A stretch of 64,000 nucleotides of DNA from Batkoa obscura. Lineage: Eukaryota; Entomophthoromycota; Entomophthoromycetes; Entomophthorales; Batkoaceae. Below the pieces are notes generated by a model, which was not told where the DNA came from, searched no databases, and saw only the letters and a program-made list of their open reading frames with translations. Both the position numbers and the translations under genes were made by a program. Shown here one piece after another: positions 22,853-33,673 of the stretch (the stretch's first letter is position 1; each line of letters opens with the position of its first letter). Location: NCBI GenBank assembly GCA_030770535.1, contig JASVEC010000007.1:124001-188000 (forward strand), in the 5' to 3' direction.

Positions 22853-23826
22853 ATGAAATTTCAATGCTTCCTACTTTGTACTTTAATAACTTCGGTCTTG
22901 AGTTCAACATATAAACGAATCATTTCCTTTGGCGATAATTATAGTGATAATGGCAATTATTTTAAATTGTTAAATCATACAAGTCCGCTATTCTATAATG
23001 GACGATTGACGAATGGCAACACTTGGTTAGATTATTTGAAGACAGATTTAGTTGCTAATTTGACTTCATATGCGTATATTAAAGCTACTAGTAATAATGA
23101 ATTATTTAATGGTAAATTTATAATTTATAATTTATAATTTTATATATTCTAACTTTATTCATACTTACAATATTTAATTTTAGTTGATAGCACATTAAAA
23201 ATACCAGGGTGCAAACAGCAAGTAAATAAATTCAAACAAGACTTTCAACATTATAAACATTTAAATCAAACATTAATAACTTTTAATTTTGGGGGTAATG
23301 AATTAATATTACCAGATAGTCAACCAAACATTATCATTCAAGAGTTAGAAACCTGTTTAACAGATTTATTAAATCTTTATCCTTTTAATACTATTTTATT
23401 ATCAACTTCAACTATTATTGACTTATTACCAGTAATTCAGGCTATTGGGGAACCATTTGAAAGTTTTATTAGAAGTAAAGTAAACATATTTAATCAATTA
23501 TATAGTCAAAGTTTTATAAAATTGCAACAAAAATATAATAAGATTAATTTGATTGAAGATCATTTTCGTGGTAAGTTTAAATGCTAATAATAATAATGAT
23601 AATAGTAATAATAAATATATTTTATATTATTTTGATTCCTTTATTTATAGATTTCTGGTTATTGACATTGACGAATACTACATTAAATACAAAAGATAGT
23701 TGTTTTGATAAAGATAAAAAATGTGTTTCAGCTAACAATTATTTTTATTGGGATAATACTCACCCAACAACAAGAATTCATCGATTGATTGCAGAAGATG
23801 CTTTAAATTATATTAAAAAAAAATAA
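22853..23826 (+). CDS. Secreted GDSL/SGNH-fold esterase-like protein, nucleophile Ser replaced
   Basis: Three exons: 22853-23111, 23184-23570, 23651-23826; 273 residues with a signal peptide (MKFQCFLLCTLITSVLSS). SGNH blocks in order: block I FGDNYSDNGN (about 26-35), block III FNFGGNE, block V WDNTHPT near the C-terminus with the catalytic Asp and His. In GDSL enzymes block I reads FGDSLSDxGN; here the nucleophilic Ser position is Asn (codon AAT). The frame and splice sites are otherwise intact, so this may be a non-catalytic secreted binding protein or a recently inactivated lipase/esterase. The family hydrolyses lipid or carbohydrate esters outside the cell. Confidence 0.8.
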
Positions 23827-24476
23827 CTATAAAAGTTTTATTGGAGATAAAATGTTCAGTATTTCGTTTCTTCAATTCGGAAAAACACTTAAAGAGTTTG
23901 GATTCTCTTCTTGTCCTTCTACAAAGTCCTCGTTCGTTGCTTTAGTCGCTAAAATTTACTAATTCTAGTATTACCTTCCTATTTTAGTCAATAAAACACT
24001 TGGATCTCAGTATTTTAAGAGAAAAAAAGATTAATAGAATAATTTGTTTTTTATTAGTGATTATTAAAACATTTGATTATGACTCTTAATACTACCTTTT
24101 ATATTAATTTATTATGATCTTAACTAAAATTAAATAAACAACTTAAAGTTTAATGTTTTTAATATAATGATTTAATGATTTTATTTAATATTGATCGATT
24201 TATAAAATAACTAAAAAGATAAAAATATTAATTCTATTATACAAGAATGTAATTATTATTATTGATCAATTTATTATATATTTTAAAATCAAATAAGGGA
24301 GGATTAACTTTGTATTTGAACAAACAAGGGCAAATTGAACAAATTCAATTAACCAATGAACTTCTGTCTATCTTTTAAAAAAGTGTTTAAATTCATAAAA
24401 GTGACTGCGATAACTAAAATACATTTCAATTTTATTTTTTAATTTTGGCTTATTTTTTCAGCTTTTAATATTTAAC
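23827..24476. other. AT-rich spacer
   Basis: 650 bp between the GDSL gene and the next plus-strand gene; no feature recognised. Confidence 0.5.
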
Positions 24477-25149
24477 ATGTTTTCAGTTTCTAGAGAAACC
24501 AGCGACTTCACTATGCTTCGTCGAGAAGATAGTTCGGATTTAGGTGTTGTAACCTTAGATAGCACTACCGACGATCAAATTAATAATTTTGAATACTTTC
24601 AATTTATAAGAGGTATAAAAAAAAGAGTGGAATCCGCTTTAGGTGTTGATTGGGAAACTAATTTACCAAAAACAAGAAGTGGCAGTTTAAGTAAGTGTCG
24701 ATTACTTTTTTTACATAATAAAATAGATTTATGGACTTTTTTTAACTAGGAACTAACACATCTTATCATCCTAATGTAAGCAATTGTAGAGGGTTTAATA
24801 ATCTCCAAGTTAGTTATTCAAACTCAAGAATGGATCATGAGAATGAAGAAGATATATTAGCAGATAAAATGGAAGGAGAATATATTTTTAATGACTATGC
24901 AAATAGATTTACAGTAAGAATTTTATACTGTTTATTGCATTATTAATTAAATATTAATAGACGAATGATCGATATTCTACTTTTAGAGAGTATAGAGATG
25001 AAGAAATAATTGGTCCAGCTTGTCAGTTTACAAATGATAATTATAGCAATAATGGTAAAGAACTTAAAAAAAGAGCAAGTTACGCTCTGTATGAACTTGA
25101 AATTAAAAGTAAGAAAGAATTTAATAGCAATAATAATCGTGGATCGTAA
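24477..25149 (+). CDS. Small protein of unknown function
   Basis: Three exons with consensus borders: 24477-24690, 24750-24913, 24961-25149; about 188 residues. All joins keep frame and remove stops, which supports a real gene. The N-terminal part (about 1-70) is mixed acidic/aromatic with NNFEYFQFIRGIKKRVESAL, likely helical. The C-terminal part has YSTFREYRDEEIIG and ends in a charged, Asn-rich tail. There is no signal peptide or membrane segment. I do not recognise the family. Confidence 0.6.
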
Positions 25150-25792
25150 GCTATTTCCATTTTATTTAGTTTTATTGAATTGAAAATTTTCATTAGTGAG
25201 CTATCTCCTTTTTTTGTAATGCTAATGATGGTATCAATTAGTGTAATGTATGGTATTTACATTTATAAGGAATTTTAATTTTTTATCATTTTTTCCAATA
25301 GGCTATTTATATTAGGTAATTTAAATTTACTTATCATTTTGTAGTTATTAATATCGTTTAGTTTGGATCCTTCTCTATTTAATTTTGGCAATAATTATAA
25401 CTCAATTTACTTTCGATAAGTACAATTTTAAGCCTTAGTTATTTTAACTCATAGTATTCTTTTATCTTGTCTATCCTATTTTTGCAATTTTATTTTTGCA
25501 CTTTTATCTATTCAAATATATATCCCCTATCTATTATTGAATTTCTCCATCCCTTTACACTACATTTTTATTTACTCTCATTCCTGATTTTTATTTATTC
25601 CTATTCCTTTATTTTGTTTATTCCCAATCTTTATTTAAAATATCGATTACTACTTCTCATTGCATTTCTACATTAGTTATTTAATAAAAATTTAATTAAT
25701 AGCATAGCATTAATTATGAATTTGTTAAGTATTAGCTATAATTCAAACAATAACAAAATAAGGCGAATAACTAAAGCTTTATTTTAAAATCA
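25150..25792. other. Spacer between convergent genes with a pyrimidine tract
   Basis: About 25440-25640 is strongly pyrimidine-rich on the plus strand (ctattattgaatttctccat, ttcctattcctttatt). It lies between the 3' ends of two convergent genes. No coding potential recognised. Confidence 0.45.
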
Positions 25793-27056
25793 TTAAGAAT
25801 CAATTAAAGCTAAATTTTCAGGCTTATAACGTTCACCAACAATATTGATCTCATTAACTAATTGGCGAATTTGTTGATCTTCTTCATTAGTAATAATAAT
25901 ATCTTTAGAAGCAATATTTTCTTCCAAATATTTTAATCTTTTAGTGCCTGGAATAGGGATAAAAAGATCACCCTAGTAAGATTTATGATAAACATTTTAA
26001 AAACTTAACTAAAAATTAAATTTTACCTGAGCTAAAACCCAAGAGATACATAATTGAGATGCTTTAATTCCTTTTTTTAACGCAATTTCCTCCAGTTTTC
26101 TTACCAATTGAAGATTGTGTTGTGCATTTTCTGCAGATAATTTAGGGATTCCATTTTTACGATAATCGTTATCTTCCAATTTATTCACATCCACTTTACC
26201 AGTTAAAAATCCTCTTCCTAAGGGTGAATAAGCAACTACAGCTACGCCCAATTCCTTGCATGCTTCTAATAAGCCATTCTTTTCAATAAATGTTTCCCAT
26301 GGACTTGTAAAAATATTATTAATATTTAATCCCATTTTGCTTTTGTTTTAATCTTACCTATATTCAACTTGTACAGCAGCAATAGGATGAACTTTGTAAG
26401 CTCTTCTTAATGTAGCAGCACTACATTCTGATAATCCAAGGTATTTAACTTTACCTTCTTTAACTAATTCAGCCATTGCTTCAACGGTTTCTTCAATCGG
26501 ACTAATAATTCCATTAATTTAATACCTTCATTAATAAAGGATACTTACGTTTTTGGATCGACTCTATGTTGATAATATAAATCAATATAATCCACACCTA
26601 ATCTTTCCAAGCTTTTATCACAACATTGTTTCACATATTCTTTATCCCCTCTTATTGTAAAATTAAATGTTTTTGGATCAAATGCCATAGAAAATTTGGT
26701 ACATAGAAAGATATCTTTTCGGCGAGATTTTAATACTTTGGCTAATAATTTTTCATTTTCTCCTTGGCCATAAACATCCTAAATGAAAAAATAAAAAGTT
26801 TATTTTAGAATTGTCTTTTTAATAAAAATTAAGTAAACTTACGGCCGTATCCCAAAATGTACATCCTAGATCAATAGATCGATTTAATACTTTTAAACAC
26901 TCTTCTTCATCTGACGTTCCATATCCAAAACTCATACCCATACAGCCCAATCCAATACTAGATACCATAGGGCCATCTTTACCTATTTATTGTCTTAGTT
27001 TATTCCTATCTTAAGTTATGAGCTTAATTACCTAATTGTCTTTGTGGAAATTGCAT
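25793..27056 (-). CDS. Aldo/keto reductase
   Basis: Six exons, all in frame: 27056-27032, 26982-26843, 26778-26549, 26501-26358, 26303-26027, 25972-25793; 331 residues, normal for the family. The first coding exon is only 25 bp. Motifs: [12 protein letters not shown], catalytic Asp and Tyr in WDTADVYG, Lys in CTKFS, His in YYQHRVDP, and the cofactor-end IPIPGTKR. It resembles the YakC/AKR13-like group that reduces aldehydes and ketones with NADPH in the cytosol; the substrate cannot be read from sequence. A decayed relative lies at 38641-39775. Confidence 0.9.
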
Positions 27057-27710
27057 ATTTTATTTTTTTATAAAAAGATAAAGTTGATTTTGATTCAAAT
27101 ATGGTTGAATCTAATCTTATAAAAACGTAGAACTACGTTGACTTGATTTTGATGACATTATGAATAAGTCAGTTTTATTTAGTAATTTTACTTAATGTAG
27201 CTTATTCTATTAGGTGGAGATTTTAAATTTTATAGTGATAGATTATTTGATAAGTTTTATATTACAAATAATAATAATAACATATTGAAAATTTTTCTTA
27301 TTTATATTAAATTTCTTCTATAAATAGTAAAAATTATGGTAGTTTGAAGACGTATCATATTTAAGTTTAAATGATTTCAGTTTTAAACATTTCAGTTACA
27401 TAAATTTGAATGCCTTCAAATATTGATTTAAATATTATTTCACTCATGCTTTAAACAAAAAATAAAAATAGTTAAAATGAGGAGAGGCATTTATTTCAAT
27501 AAGTATGTTTTTGATTTCACTACATTTTCCATTTTTTGAGTCCTACCAAAAAAATTGTTTGCAGAAACCTTAAACAACAAAATACATCCCCCATATATTT
27601 ATTATAGATAATTTGGATAATTTATAACAAAACTTTATTAAAAGTAATTAACATAATATAACAATTTTAATATAAAAATAGCCAAGTACAACCTTAAAGA
27701 TGTTAATTTA
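27057..27710. other. AT-rich spacer with one divergent MITE
   Basis: No gene seen. Holds an eroded MITE at about 27504-27596. Confidence 0.5.
27504..27596 (-). repeat. Divergent MITE, TATGGGG family
   Basis: Right end AATACATCCCCCATATA is clear; the left end is eroded (TATGTTTTTGATTTCACTAC). The core is diverged. Confidence 0.55.
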
Positions 27711-30461
27711 TTAAGGTTGAACAATATATTCTTGGTTTATCAACCAACTTTCAAGTTGGTTAGAAGCCTTTTCGACAAAATTAACATTCATTTCAACCCT
27801 TTCCATGGTATTATCGAGGGCCATATTGAACGAAGAGTGATCTTTAACTTCAAAAAAATCCTTTAAATCCTTTAAATCTTTTTTGGAGGCTAAAAGACTA
27901 GCAGAGGAGCGTAATATTTCACCCAAAGTAGACACATTATGTTTATATCTGCCTTCAAGTAACTCCCAATTATCTTTAACAAACTGCCAAGTTAAATCTC
28001 GGGCTTTTGGATTCAATGCTAGAATTGAAATCAAAAAGCAAGTATCCTGGGCACGAACTTCTGTAGAAATGGTATATCTTAAAGTTTCTTCAATTAATTC
28101 TTGATTTTGAGTAAAACATAAAGCCATTGAAGCAGTAAGTTGTTGTTGAGCAGTAGACGCTAACATAGAGATAATTTTAACTTGTGCATATTGATTAATT
28201 GTCCCAAATCTAGCAGCAACTCTTAAAAATAGAGGTCTTATATCATTAGCTATACTCATATCTTCATTATATAGCCAATTTTCATAAAGTTCTAACATCT
28301 TATCAATTGTTTCTTTGTGATTTGAATTACACAAAATTTCAATAATGATTGCCCGAAGCGTTCCAGTGCTTTCTTTATCATTAGGTGTAGTATGAAATCC
28401 ATATTCATCTAATATTGGCTTAAAGAAGGCAATTTTTAAATTGTTTAATCCATTTTGAATGTGTTCTGGAGCATTATAAAATAAAGAGGAAATGTTATTT
28501 AAATTTTTAGATATTTCTTTCAAAACCCTACGTAATCAAATGTTTTAATAATTTATATTATACATATATAATGAACTTACAATGGATTCTTTTCATTTTT
28601 GAATTTAAATATGAAATTTAAATAAAATGTAATACTTGAATGTCCAGAAATAGCTGTATGGTAAACATCAGATAATAAACCTATTTTATCTGAATCTGTT
28701 AAAGAATTTCCAAATTCAATTTGTTTGCCTAAATCTAACAAACATTGCTCATCATAACATACTCTGTAAACACCAATAGAATTAATATTAAACTTAATAA
28801 ATTGATCTAATTGGATATCTAAAATCATTTGTTTCTCATTTAATACTTCAATTGAGTTTGTTTGGTTTAATAATAAGGGTATCCACCAAAGTGTAGTTGT
28901 GTCTTTATCTTTAGTATCATTGTTGGAATAAAACCTACTTTGCTCAATTAATAATTGATTGTTATTATGACGTTTGACTGATAATAATGGATATCCAGCT
29001 ACATTAGTCCATAAATCCATAAACTCTGATACTGGTTTATTAGAAGCTTGTTCTAGACATTGCCATAACTCACTAGTAGTTGCATTTGAATATTGATATT
29101 TATCAAGATAAACTCTTATTCCTTCAAAAAACTTATCCTCACCAAGATAGGAAAATAACATTCTCAAAATAGAAGCTCCTTTAGAATAGGAAATATCATC
29201 AAAAATCTGTCCAATTTCCTCTGGATCATTGACAGGCACCTGTATGGGATGTGAAGCTTTTAAGGCATCTAAATTTAAAGCATTGTGTAAATTATCTAGT
29301 ATAAACTTCGTCCATATATCCCATTCTGGAAATAGTTTATCCACTGCATAACTAGCAATATATGTTGCAAATCCTTCTTTTAACCAAAGTTGAGACCACC
29401 ATTCTAAGGCCACTAAATTACCAAACCATTGATGAGCTACCTCATGAGCTACGCTATCAGCAACACTTTGGGTTGATTCAAGAGAACTGATCCCATCCTC
29501 ATTTAATAAACGTACTGTTCTGAATGTAATCAAGCCCCAATTTTCCATGGCTGCTATATTGAAATCAGGTATAGCAATTAAGTCTAATTTTTTAATTGGA
29601 TAGGGTTGGTCAAATAACTTGTAATACAAGTCCATTGATCTCACAGCCACATCTAAAGCAAATTTTCCAAGATGGGCGCTGCCACGTGTGGCGTACACTC
29701 TTGTTACTATGTCTTGCTCTACAGTTCGGCCTTCAACGTAATCGAAATCGCCGATTGCAAATGCAACTATCTATGAAATGGGATTAAATAGTAATTAATA
29801 AAATATTAAGTTACATAAGTTGACATATTTGGGGTTCTTTCAAAAGTATATTCATCAAATCTCTCTCCGTTGATTTCAATCTCGTTTTTTGATTCAACTG
29901 GCGTATTAGCTAATGCTATCAAATCTTTTTCAACTATTAACTTTATATCAAAAGTTGCCCTTAACGCTGGCTAAAAAACAAATTAAAAGCAAAAATAAAT
30001 AATAAAATCCTTACCTCATCCCAACAAGGGAAAGCTTGTCTAGCATCTGAAGATTCAAAATGAGTAGATACGACCATCTTTTCATTGCCCTCTAAATCAT
30101 TATAAGAAGAACCATAAAATCCTGCCATTCCTCGATTAATTGTTCCATGAAACTCTATGTATAAAGTCCACTTTTCATCTTTTTTTAAATAGCTGGTAAG
30201 CCTCAATGTACATGTTTGTTTTTCACTGTTAACAATCGTTTCTGCAATTTCTATTTCACTGTTATCTTTGTCTTTAGTTACCTGGGCCACTTTTATATCA
30301 AGTGCTTTACAGTTGAATACAATACTATCCGTATCTTTCTTGACTAACAAATTAATATATACTAGGCCATCAAAAGTTAAGCTAGTTATTTTTGGTAGAA
30401 TCGTTAGATCATAGTGGATAGGTTTAATAGCAGTTGGTAATAAGCTTGGATTTTGTGTCAT
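27711..30461 (-). CDS. M1 family zinc aminopeptidase 2
   Basis: Exons 30461-30015, 29970-29815, 29770-28581, 28527-27711; 869 residues, same structure as aminopeptidase 1. Zinc motif HEVAHQWFGN (about residue 310) and WLKEGFATY are intact. The exopeptidase box reads AAMENWGL, with Ala in place of the usual Gly of GAMEN, which may alter substrate N-terminus recognition. Two blocks, 28575-29195 and 29318-29439, are 99.7% and 100% identical to aminopeptidase 1, but the 5' exons, the GAMEN region and all of exon 4 differ. It is probably a cytosolic peptide-trimming enzyme. Confidence 0.92.
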
Positions 30462-31131
30462 TTAATTTTAATTCTGAAAAATCATTTTGACCCCTATTTA
30501 TATTCAAAATATACTGAGAATAGTTTGTTTTGAGGAACCAAAATCAAATATATACGAGGAAATGACATTAGTTCTAATTAATTAAGGTTTAGAATTGACT
30601 AATTATAAAAATATCATTGGCTCAAATATCTATAGTTTTAGTCAAATCGTTATGTTATTTAGTTGCTATATGTTTGTTTTATAAGTCCTTTCGTAATCTT
30701 CTAATAATGGTATAAATTTTGAATATTAGATCCAGAATTAGGCTTTATTAAGCTTTCACTCTGATGTTAAATGTGACTGACTGACTGTGTGACTAAGTCG
30801 TGCTTTTCTTTTTTGAAGGGTTACTTGTACAAGAGTATTGTTTTATACAAAATTTGAACATTTTTCGTAAAAATTATGTAAATTTTTGAAACTAAATTAG
30901 CTTCAAATATAATTTAAAATGCACTATTGATTATTCATTGTTTTTCATTATATGGGGATGTATTTTTGTATTGAAGAATTTTACTAACAAATTTTCCGCT
31001 CAAATAGTGCTTAAAAAATGGAAAAGTAATGAAATCAAAAGAAACATCCCCATATCTTAAAATTCTATAAGAAATTGTACATAAGTATATGAACTAAACT
31101 ATCAAATTTAGAAAAGTATTGACTGTTTTAT
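30462..31131. other. Spacer with one MITE
   Basis: Upstream of aminopeptidase 2 and downstream of COQ8. No gene seen; one intact MITE at 30951-31054. Confidence 0.5.
30951..31054 (+). repeat. MITE, TATGGGG family (near-consensus)
   Basis: 104 bp, TATGGGGATGTATTTTTGTA to AAACATCCCCATA. Close to the consensus I inferred, with core TTTTACTAACAAATTTTCCG. Confidence 0.88.
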
Positions 31132-33428
31132 TTATAACTTCCCCTCCATTTTAAATTTTCCTATAGTGTCATAAAACAATTGAGAACACTTGACTTTAGC
31201 TCTTAACCTTGAGCATAATAAAAAGGCACCAGATAACTTTCTATGTAGTGAATAGGTTTGCTCAGGTGGTGGTGTGAGTCTCAGGTTTAGCATAACTGGA
31301 ATAAGATCTCTGACTCTTTTAGTAATAGTTTGATCTGAAAAATCATACTCCGCATCTTCTTTCACTTGGAAGGGTTCTGCTAATGTTAATATTGAATTAA
31401 TATGTGCTTCCTTCATAGTGCTATGCTCATCCCCAGTTAAATAGCCTAAACGATATGAATAGTCCAAGCAACCTTCACGATCATTTTCTGCTGCTGCTTT
31501 TAACACGCCTAAATAATTTGAAAGGAAAGCATCATCAAATTCTCTTGTAGCCCCGAAATCTAATAAGCCAATCTAGTCAAAGTGGTTATTTAATTAAATA
31601 TCGGTTTATCATTAAATTTTTTACTTTGTGGTCAACTGGGTCATATAAGAAATTTGTCCAATTAGGGTCTGTTTGCATAAATTTAAATTCAAATAACTCT
31701 CTTAAGCATAATTCCATAATTTTAGTAGCAATCTATAAATAAAATTATTATCAATCTATCTGTTTTTATATTATTTATTACCCAATCCCTAACTTCTTGC
31801 TTTGCATCTAATATTTGATTGAGAGGTACTCCAGGTAAACGTTCCATAGTTAATACGTTACTTGTTGTAAGCTCTCTATAAATGGCAGGTACATGATATT
31901 CAGGACTATCCTTTAAAGCCTCTTTAAACATTTCAGCATATTTTGCTTCTCTCAAGTAATCAGTTTCCCACTTCAACTCCATTCTAGTTACTTGGATAGT
32001 TTTATCTAAGTATAGACCACGAGGCAATACTTTTGATGCTAATAAAAGTAGCTTTAAACTATCTAGATCACTATCGATTGATTGTGCAACCCCAGGGTAT
32101 TGAACTTTCACTGCTGCTGATCTTATTTGTTCAGAAGAATCCTTTATATTTGCCCAATGAACTTGTCCAATTGAAGCTGCAGCGAAAGGTGTCATTTCAA
32201 AATCCATCAATTTGTTCTGCCAGTCTTCTCCAATCTCTTCACTTAATACTCTCTATTATGTTATAGATATTCGTGTATTAAAAATATAATTATATGTTAC
32301 CTTCAGTTGCTTTTGTGGCATATAAGCACCTGAGTGTTGAATTTGAAATAAAATTTTCTCAATTTGAGGGGGCAATACATTAGCATCTTGAATCGCTAAA
32401 ACTTGGCCTAATTTTTGAGCAGCTCCACGCATCTTAGATAGTCGATTCACTAGCCTCTTTACATTACCTTCACTCCATAATGCCGATTCTAAAGATTATA
32501 TTATTTTTATAAATTGAATTCCATAATAGCTACCTCCTAATTCTGATTTTGAAAGCCCTACACTACGCTTAAACGCCTCTCCTAACATCCCTGATCCCAT
32601 TGATACTGCTAAGCCTAACTATCTGTTATATATTTTTATTTTTAAATGTACAATAGCTAACCTCCATATTGTAAAAATCTTCCAAATTTGGTGGTTGGAA
32701 CATTAACCTCTAAGTATTCTTTTGGCCTACTATCATCCTGATCATTTTTTTAATAAATGTTTAGAAATAAAATTGTGCAATTTATTTACAAGAACTCTAA
32801 TTTAAATTACCTGGTATTGAGTCTCAACGGTATATTCTCTATTTCTATTATATAAAATTTCTGAATCGCTTCCTTTAATTTCAGGGCTATTTTCTTTGAT
32901 TTCAGAATTGGGAACTGAATTTAGATCCGATTTTGGAACCACAACTAAATCATCTGTAGTTTCTGAAATCCTTTTAGGCAATTCCGTAACTTTCTCTTCA
33001 GTATTTGGTAATTCTATGCCATGATTCAGCTTATTGTCTATTTTTTCAATCTCATTTTTTTCATTCAAGATCCTCATTTCATTTTCTTCATTTTGTTTTT
33101 TAATATACTCTTGCTTCTCACCTAAATTAGGATAAATTTCATTTTCTTCTAAATCTCTTGCTAAACCGCGCTCTTTCTCATTTAAGCTGTCATTATTGCC
33201 CATTTGATTTATTGAATTGTTGAATCCTCTATCTAATTCTGTAAACTTAACTCCTACATCTTTGAACTCAGCTTGATTCCACTTCCCTTCCTCTTGAAAC
33301 TTAGGTAATCCAGAAGTCTTATATTTGAGTTTCAAATCAATCAATGTATGGTTGATCGCTATTCTAGCAATGTTAGCTACTGAACTACTCACTCCATATA
33401 ATTCTGCTAATTTTCGTGTCAATGGCAT
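31132..33428 (-). CDS. COQ8: COQ8/ABC1 (ADCK) atypical kinase
   Basis: Seven exons, all phase-consistent: 33428-32811, 32737-32662, 32614-32534, 32488-32301, 32252-31782, 31732-31625, 31572-31132; 660 residues. Family marks: the KxGQ motif in [13 protein letters not shown], the Ala-rich loop [11 protein letters not shown], catalytic Lys in AVKVQYPG, and [10 protein letters not shown] as the metal-binding DFG. COQ8 acts at the mitochondrial inner membrane to support the coenzyme Q biosynthetic complex. The long first exon codes about 206 residues with a charged, Glu/Lys-rich linker before the conserved kinase-like region. A positively charged start fits mitochondrial import. Confidence 0.93.
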
Positions 33429-33673
33429 TTTAAAAATAAAAAATCGCTTAGGTTAAAATTTTATTATATGATCTCGATTGCCAATTAAGGGAGAGCAATA
33501 GCCAATAAAATAAGCATATATAATAATGAAATCAATGAATGAAGTTAATAAAATAAAAATAGTTTTGTAAAGATTGGTACTTATCAGATTAATAAAAGAG
33601 TGTTAATAACATTATTACTTTTATAAAATAAATAATAAATTGAATACTTTGTTTAATAAATCTTTTTTATTTT

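Noticed and set aside
25467-25676. 69-residue hydrophobic frame as a membrane protein
   Set aside because: Produced by the pyrimidine-rich tract (Phe/Leu/Ser codons); no other evidence.
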